Positions 6,629-10,219 of a stretch of 10,219 nt of DNA are shown piece after piece. The stretch comes from an uncultured euryarchaeote (GTDB lineage: Archaea; Thermoplasmatota; Poseidoniia; Poseidoniales; Poseidoniaceae). Numbering within the stretch: the first letter of the stretch is position 1; each line of letters starts with the position of its first letter. The notes below the pieces were generated by a model, which worked only from the letters and a program-made list of their open reading frames with translations, had not been told where the DNA came from and did not search any database. The position numbers were made by a program, and so were the translations under genes. The stretch covers positions 1 through 10,219 of the forward strand of contig CALGEM010000151.1 in the NCBI GenBank assembly GCA_937881505.1. The letters are read 5' to 3'.

Positions 6629-6700
6629 TGCTCGTTTCACAGTCGCTCAGCCTGATGTTGCAGGTACGGTAAACAACCCTCAAGCCGACTCCATATCAAC

Positions 6701-9205
6701 TCATCGGCTTGCAGGAGGATGCTGAGCGGCGAAGCTTCTTGCAAACAACAATTCGCCAACCTTTGGGTCACCCACGCCCAGGACCTCAGAACCAAATCGT
6801 GGCCATTCATCCAAGGGCCGCACCAACCAACCCGCAAATGGATGGGTGGTTAACAAGGGCACTGGGAGGCCTTGTTCATGGGCATAGACCATCTCGTACA
6901 GATCTCGAAGATGTTGATTCTCATCCTCGTCGTTGAGCAAGTTGGCGCCAAGCAAGTCCTCCGTTGTCAGGTGAAATCCTGGATGGAGGATGTCAAGACC
7001 GGGGAAGCGAGTGTGTTCCCCCTTAGGTCTCGTCAATTGAACAACCCAGGAGCAGGCAAAAGTCTGGAGCCATGTTCGGCCCGCATGGTTACCGAGTTGG
7101 GTGGTCAACCATTGCCCTGCAAAGACGGCCCACCAGTCATGAGGAAGACGTTCCATCATCACGCGCTGTGTTTCAGAGAGCCAAGGTTCCCTGTTCTGCG
7201 CGATTCGAAGGGCGGTTGCCCAAGCGTGGAGAAGTGAGGATTTTGGTTGCCTTTCTGCATGGGAAACCCATGTGGTAAGGACTTGTTGGCGACCGAGCTC
7301 ACCCTCAACGGGCCCCAACACCGTTTCCAAAACCTCCTGCTCACACATCGGAGAAGTAAACCATACTTCGGTGGCTTGCGAGAACAGACCTGCTTCTTCA
7401 GGCCGGCCGGATTCAAGCGAGCAAAGGAGGCATGTTGCGTAAGCAGGAGCGATGGACGTGTCGGCTTTCAAGCCGTCTCGCCACTTCACCAACACCCCCG
7501 CATCAACTTGGGCGAACGCTTGAATTCTACGTAAAACCAAACGCTGCCAGGCTGAACTGGCACCAAGCATGGCGAGAGGAAGGTGTTCAAGTGAAAGCGC
7601 GTCGACCGTTAACAAATCCGTCCAACCCTCCGGCAAGCGGGTGTTTAGACGTAACCAACGGGCCGGACGATGTTCGGCAGGAGAAGCAATCCAAGCCGCA
7701 AGTGGATGTTCACGCTCCCACATGTTGGCCCGTTCTTCATCACCAATGGGGTAGAGTTGCAACGCCTCGGCAAGAACACGCCCTTCATCTCCCTCGAGCG
7801 CTTCGCCACTGTAGGATGCAACATTGGAGACTGAATGATGTTCAAGCAACTCAAGCGCATTCGCTGGTGCAGGGGAGAGTGCGGTTCCAGCCGGTCGCTG
7901 TGACATTCCAGGCGGGTTCAGAATGACGTGGAGCATTGTAGACCGGCCCTCCCGTATGGAAACGACCCCCATTTCATCACCGTCAACAAGGACGGAGCGT
8001 TGTACGCCTTGCTTTGGAAGAGGACCTCTTCTTGAAACAAAGGAACGGCAAAGCGGATGTTCAAGCAAGCGGGTGAGGAGAGGTTCTTCCATCTCCTCAA
8101 ACGGCCAATCGACGGCAAAAGGTGTGGAGATGTTGCTGACCACGAAATGCAACAAGGCTGAGGCTCCTCGCGGCGTCATCCCGTACAGGTCCAGGTAACC
8201 CTCTTCGAGAGGATTGTTGGTCCAGGTGACGCGCCCGAAATCCATCAGCGCTTCTCGTTCAAGAGCCGATGGTGAACCGGTTGACCTTTCATCCAGCAAC
8301 GACACCAGACCTTCATGAAGCTCCAAAATACGCTGATTCTTCATCCGTGGATGCTTCAACATCAACCATTCTTTGAGGACACCGTAAGGCAGACACCGAT
8401 GTTTTGTTGCGTGCCGATCGCCAATCTCCAAGGCTCCCTGTGCCAATGCTTGGAGCAGAAGTGAACGATTCAAGGCCGAATGCAAGTGACCACGCAGGCC
8501 TTGCTGAGGAGCGTAAGCGTATGTAGTCCCTTCAACATGGCCAACCATCATCTTCCCCAACTGAAGACGACGAGGAGGTGGGCCATCGCTTCGCTCGGTT
8601 GGAAAGAACTGGCCTTCAATCAGACGTGCCTCACCAAATCGCTCAAACACCTCACCTCGCACCAAACCTACCCGTTGGACGGAGGGTTCGAAATCAGCGA
8701 GCGTGCTGGCCCTGGAAAGAGGAGGTTCTGCAGGGCTTCCATCGGTGAGATGGTACCAGCGAATGTTGGCTTTTGGAGCCAAAACCCACACCCCCCCTTC
8801 GTTTCCACTGGACGATGCTCGGTCGGCCGAAACTGGTTCAGGAACGAACACCAGCGAAGTTTCAGGCAATTGCGTGTAAGCAAGGAGGACATTGGCATCA
8901 TCGGCGTGGAGGACCATCGGCTGCTTCGTACTCGCCAAAACATCGCTGTAACGCATCATTTTGCTCACCGCATCTTCGGTAAGTCGCTCTACACCTCGCT
9001 GGCTGAGGAAAAGAGGTGCATTTCGAAGCCCCCCTGTTTCGTCCCGCGTGACCAGTCCTGCTTCCCTCAATTGGCGACAAGCAAGCGAGGCGTGGGGCAT
9101 TCGCATGCCAAATTGTGTCGCGATTTCTGAAACGGTGGACGAGCCGTGTCGAAGCCAAACCAGAATTTGGCGATGGGCGGCTGAACGAATGGCGCGAGAA
9201 GACAT
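6701..9205 (-). CDS. Large protein with N-terminal winged-helix domain, otherwise unrecognised
   Basis: From ATG 9205 the product is 834 residues. The first 75 or so form a winged helix-turn-helix of the MarR/ArsR kind: an initial helix (RAIRSAAHRQILVWLRHGS), the HTH pair (TVSEIATQFGMRMPHASLACRQLREAGLV) and a wing (TRDETGGLRNAPLFLSQRGVERL). The remaining 750 residues match no family I recognise. They include a predicted beta-containing region around residues 100-220, a proline-containing linker near 445-460, and Trp/Leu-rich helical stretches from about 520 to 780 that could be solenoid-like. No Walker motifs, membrane helices or signal peptide are seen, so a cytosolic DNA-binding sensor or regulator is the simplest reading. 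A GTG three bases upstream (9208) is possible, but AGGTGA sits 6 nt before the ATG, the spacing used by neighbours. The AT-rich region upstream supplies a promoter. Confidence 0.8.
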   Translation of the reverse strand: MSSRAIRSAAHRQILVWLRHGSSTVSEIATQFGMRMPHASLACRQLREAGLVTRDETGGLRNAPLFLSQRGVERLTEDAVSKMMRYSDVLASTKQPMVLHADDANVLLAYTQLPETSLVFVPEPVSADRASSSGNEGGVWVLAPKANIRWYHLTDGSPAEPPLSRASTLADFEPSVQRVGLVRGEVFERFGEARLIEGQFFPTERSDGPPPRRLQLGKMMVGHVEGTTYAYAPQQGLRGHLHSALNRSLLLQALAQGALEIGDRHATKHRCLPYGVLKEWLMLKHPRMKNQRILELHEGLVSLLDERSTGSPSALEREALMDFGRVTWTNNPLEEGYLDLYGMTPRGASALLHFVVSNISTPFAVDWPFEEMEEPLLTRLLEHPLCRSFVSRRGPLPKQGVQRSVLVDGDEMGVVSIREGRSTMLHVILNPPGMSQRPAGTALSPAPANALELLEHHSVSNVASYSGEALEGDEGRVLAEALQLYPIGDEERANMWEREHPLAAWIASPAEHRPARWLRLNTRLPEGWTDLLTVDALSLEHLPLAMLGASSAWQRLVLRRIQAFAQVDAGVLVKWRDGLKADTSIAPAYATCLLCSLESGRPEEAGLFSQATEVWFTSPMCEQEVLETVLGPVEGELGRQQVLTTWVSHAERQPKSSLLHAWATALRIAQNREPWLSETQRVMMERLPHDWWAVFAGQWLTTQLGNHAGRTWLQTFACSWVVQLTRPKGEHTRFPGLDILHPGFHLTTEDLLGANLLNDEDENQHLRDLYEMVYAHEQGLPVPLLTTHPFAGWLVRPLDEWPRFGSEVLGVGDPKVGELLFARSFAAQHPPASR

Positions 9206-9478
9206 CACGGGTCACCTTTCTCCTCTCGGGGCAATTCCCTCCAGTTGTTTTCTTTGTAAAAATATTACTTAGTTAATTTTAGTTATATATTTCCGGTGGA
9301 ACTGTGAAAAAGAACTTACTTTCCGAGTGCGTAGTGTGGGATTTACACCTATATTTTATCACCAAACGTAACCAAGTCGTCAACCGAAGGAGGAACCATT
9401 ATATCAGCGGCCTCGCTCCTCAAGAACAGTGGCACATTCTAACGAAAGCCGCACCTAAAATGACAGGAGGGACCAAAC
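9206..9478. promoter_or_regulatory. AT-rich divergent intergenic region with multiple TATA-like elements and a TTCCGGTGGAAC dyad
   Basis: The gap between the divergent winged-helix genes holds an AT island at 9248-9292, where 40 of 45 bases are A or T. On the minus strand ATATATAA (9283-9290) is placed about 75-85 bp before ATG 9205 and could drive the large gene. On the plus strand TATATTTTAT (9350-9359) and ATTATATC (9398-9405) could drive the small gene. At 9291-9302 lies TTCCGGTGGAAC, a short near-palindrome resembling an archaeal mini-ORB. No RNA gene was recognised. An extra Shine-Dalgarno-like AAGGAGGAA (9387-9395) precedes no convincing start codon. Confidence 0.5.
9465..9472 (+). promoter_or_regulatory. 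Shine-Dalgarno that fixes the start of the small winged-helix gene
   Basis: AGGAGGGA ends 6 nt before ATG 9479, the same spacing as for orc1/cdc6. It selects this start over the overlapping upstream frame that begins at GTG 9304. Confidence 0.75.
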
Positions 9479-9802
9479 ATGAAAACAACACGCATCCGTG
9501 AAAAAATCAAGAAATTCTTAGGCGATCGACCACGAAACACTGCAGAAATCCTGGAGTACATCAACAGCACCATGCGACACGGCACCACCAGCCAACAACT
9601 CGGCAACGTGCTGTCCAAGGACAAGGACATCGTGAAGGTCGGCTACATCAAGCGCTCCGGCATTTTGTCAGGCGGCTACGACATCTGCGAATGGGCCACC
9701 CGCACCTGGGTTTCTGAGAACTGCCCCGAGTGGGTCGAAGGCACCCCTATCATCGTTGACAGTGAAGGCAACTTCATGACCAACAGCGATGAGAAACTCT
9801 GA
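9479..9802 (+). CDS. Small winged-helix-like DNA-binding protein, hypothetical
   Basis: The 107-residue product starts with a basic helix (MKTTRIREKIKKFLGDRPR) followed by a helix-turn-helix-like pattern, NTAEILEYINSTMRHGTTSQQLGNVLSKDKDIVKVGYIKRSG, in which TTSQQLGNVLS would be the recognition helix and the KVGYIKRSG/GGYDICEWATR strands the wing. This arrangement resembles small archaeal winged-helix proteins, but I cannot name a family and no ligand-binding motif is present. The C-terminal 35 residues are acidic and may be flexible. A strong Shine-Dalgarno (AGGAGGGA) precedes the ATG by 6 nt. It shares its upstream region with the large winged-helix gene and ends 4 bp before the convergent stop of the sodium channel gene. 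Binding to DNA is inferred from the pattern and basic charge. Confidence 0.75.
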   Translation: MKTTRIREKIKKFLGDRPRNTAEILEYINSTMRHGTTSQQLGNVLSKDKDIVKVGYIKRSGILSGGYDICEWATRTWVSENCPEWVEGTPIIVDSEGNFMTNSDEKL

Positions 9803-9806
9803 GGAT

Positions 9807-10219
9807 TTACTCGTCCTCGTTGTAGTCCATTCCGAGATGCCCCATCACGGCGTCCATCTTGGCTTGCAGCCGCCTCAACTCGGTGTTTACGCCGACCTCT
9901 GAATCAGCTTCCAACGCGACAACCGTGTTGGTAAAGATGGCCACGAACATGTTGAGGAAGGTGAATGTGGTCATGAAAATGAACACCACGAAATACACGC
10001 CGACCCACCATCCTTCCCGCTCCATCAGCAGGCGCACGATGCCGTTGGACCACGATTCCAAGGTCATGACTTGGAACAAGGAATACAGGGACCGGCCCAA
10101 GGTTCCGAAATACTCCTTCCCTTCGGGGCCTGATCCACTGAACAGAACCGTGGACAACACGGCGAACCCGTAGATGACGATGGTCAACAACATGGCCACG
10201 GCGGTCAATCCACGCACAG
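9807..10219 (-). CDS. NaChBac-type voltage-gated sodium channel, pore and C-terminal part (5' end outside window)
   Basis: The frame is open to the right edge, giving 137 residues of C-terminal sequence; the in-frame GTG at 10217 is not taken as the true start. It shows S5 (VAMLLTIVIYGFAVLSTVLF), a pore helix with selectivity filter (YSLFQVMTLESWSNG), S6 (GWWVGVYFVVFIFMTTFTFLNMFVAIFTNTVV) and a cytoplasmic tail with a heptad-like helix (ELRRLQAKMDAVMGHLGM). TLESW is the filter of bacterial homotetrameric sodium channels such as NaChBac, whose Glu ring selects Na+. The voltage sensor S1-S4 would lie beyond 10219 and was not seen. In the family four subunits assemble in the cytoplasmic membrane and open on depolarisation, with the tail coiled coil aiding tetramer assembly. 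The stop lies 4 bp from the stop of the convergent small gene. Confidence 0.88.
   Translation of the reverse strand, partial: VRGLTAVAMLLTIVIYGFAVLSTVLFSGSGPEGKEYFGTLGRSLYSLFQVMTLESWSNGIVRLLMEREGWWVGVYFVVFIFMTTFTFLNMFVAIFTNTVVALEADSEVGVNTELRRLQAKMDAVMGHLGMDYNEDE

Noticed and set aside
6401..6700. tRNA, RNase P RNA or SRP RNA gene in the gap before the large winged-helix gene
   Set aside because: No T-loop GGTTCGA-type sequence, no CCA-adjacent acceptor stem, and none of the conserved RNase P or SRP segments were found on either strand.
9387..9442. Shine-Dalgarno-like AAGGAGGAA followed by a 14-codon frame from ATT
   Set aside because: ATT is a rare start and the peptide is too short and featureless to support as a leader peptide.
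9304..9501. 65-codon plus-strand frame starting at GTG 9304
   Set aside because: It has no Shine-Dalgarno, overlaps the start of the well-supported gene at 9479, and the sequence (MKKNLLSECVVWDLHLYF...) crosses the TATA-rich control region.

Overview
The window looks like a stretch of chromosome from a marine euryarchaeon, most likely Marine Group II (Candidatus Poseidoniales) or a close relative. This assignment is inferred from gene content: an archaeal Orc1/Cdc6 initiator, an archaeal-type phosphopantetheine adenylyltransferase fused to a DUF359 (GTP-dependent dephospho-CoA kinase) domain, TATA-box-like promoters together with strong Shine-Dalgarno sites about 6 nt before starts, T-tract terminators, and a bacterial-type voltage-gated sodium channel. 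No rRNA, tRNA, CRISPR array, insertion sequence or prophage was found.

Layout, left to right. (1) 1-1208, minus: a flavodoxin-less CysJ-like FAD/NADPH reductase, cut by the left edge just before its C-terminus. (2) 1209-1338: divergent promoter region. (3) 1339-2121, plus: an RNase Z-like metallo-beta-lactamase-fold hydrolase. (4) 2122-2340: a 219-bp control region with T-tracts, three same-orientation sequences loosely like origin recognition boxes, a cluster of GACTC/GAGTC words, a TATA box and a strong Shine-Dalgarno. (5) 2341-3582, plus: orc1/cdc6. (6) 3651-4199, plus: a four-helix membrane protein, possibly on a leaderless mRNA. (7) 4210-6339, minus: a tight two-gene unit with the CoA-biosynthesis fusion first and a membrane-anchored family 2 glycosyltransferase second. 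(8) 6341-6700: a possible small Cys-rich protein gene containing an 11-bp inverted repeat and followed by T-tracts. (9) 6701-9205, minus: an 835-codon-class protein with an N-terminal winged helix and an otherwise unrecognised body. (10) 9206-9478: an AT-rich divergent control region with a dyad resembling a mini-ORB. (11) 9479-9802, plus: a small basic winged-helix-like protein. (12) 9807-10219, minus: the pore and C-terminal part of a NaChBac-type sodium channel, running off the right edge.

The genes are mostly housekeeping or envelope functions rather than one obvious defence or mobile system. The clearest functional story is CoA synthesis, where one polypeptide appears to carry the last two steps, like the eukaryotic COASY but with an unrelated archaeal GTP-dependent kinase domain. 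The most interesting unknowns are the large winged-helix protein with its AT-rich promoter/dyad, the structured Cys-rich small ORF region, and whether the orc1 upstream region is a replication origin.
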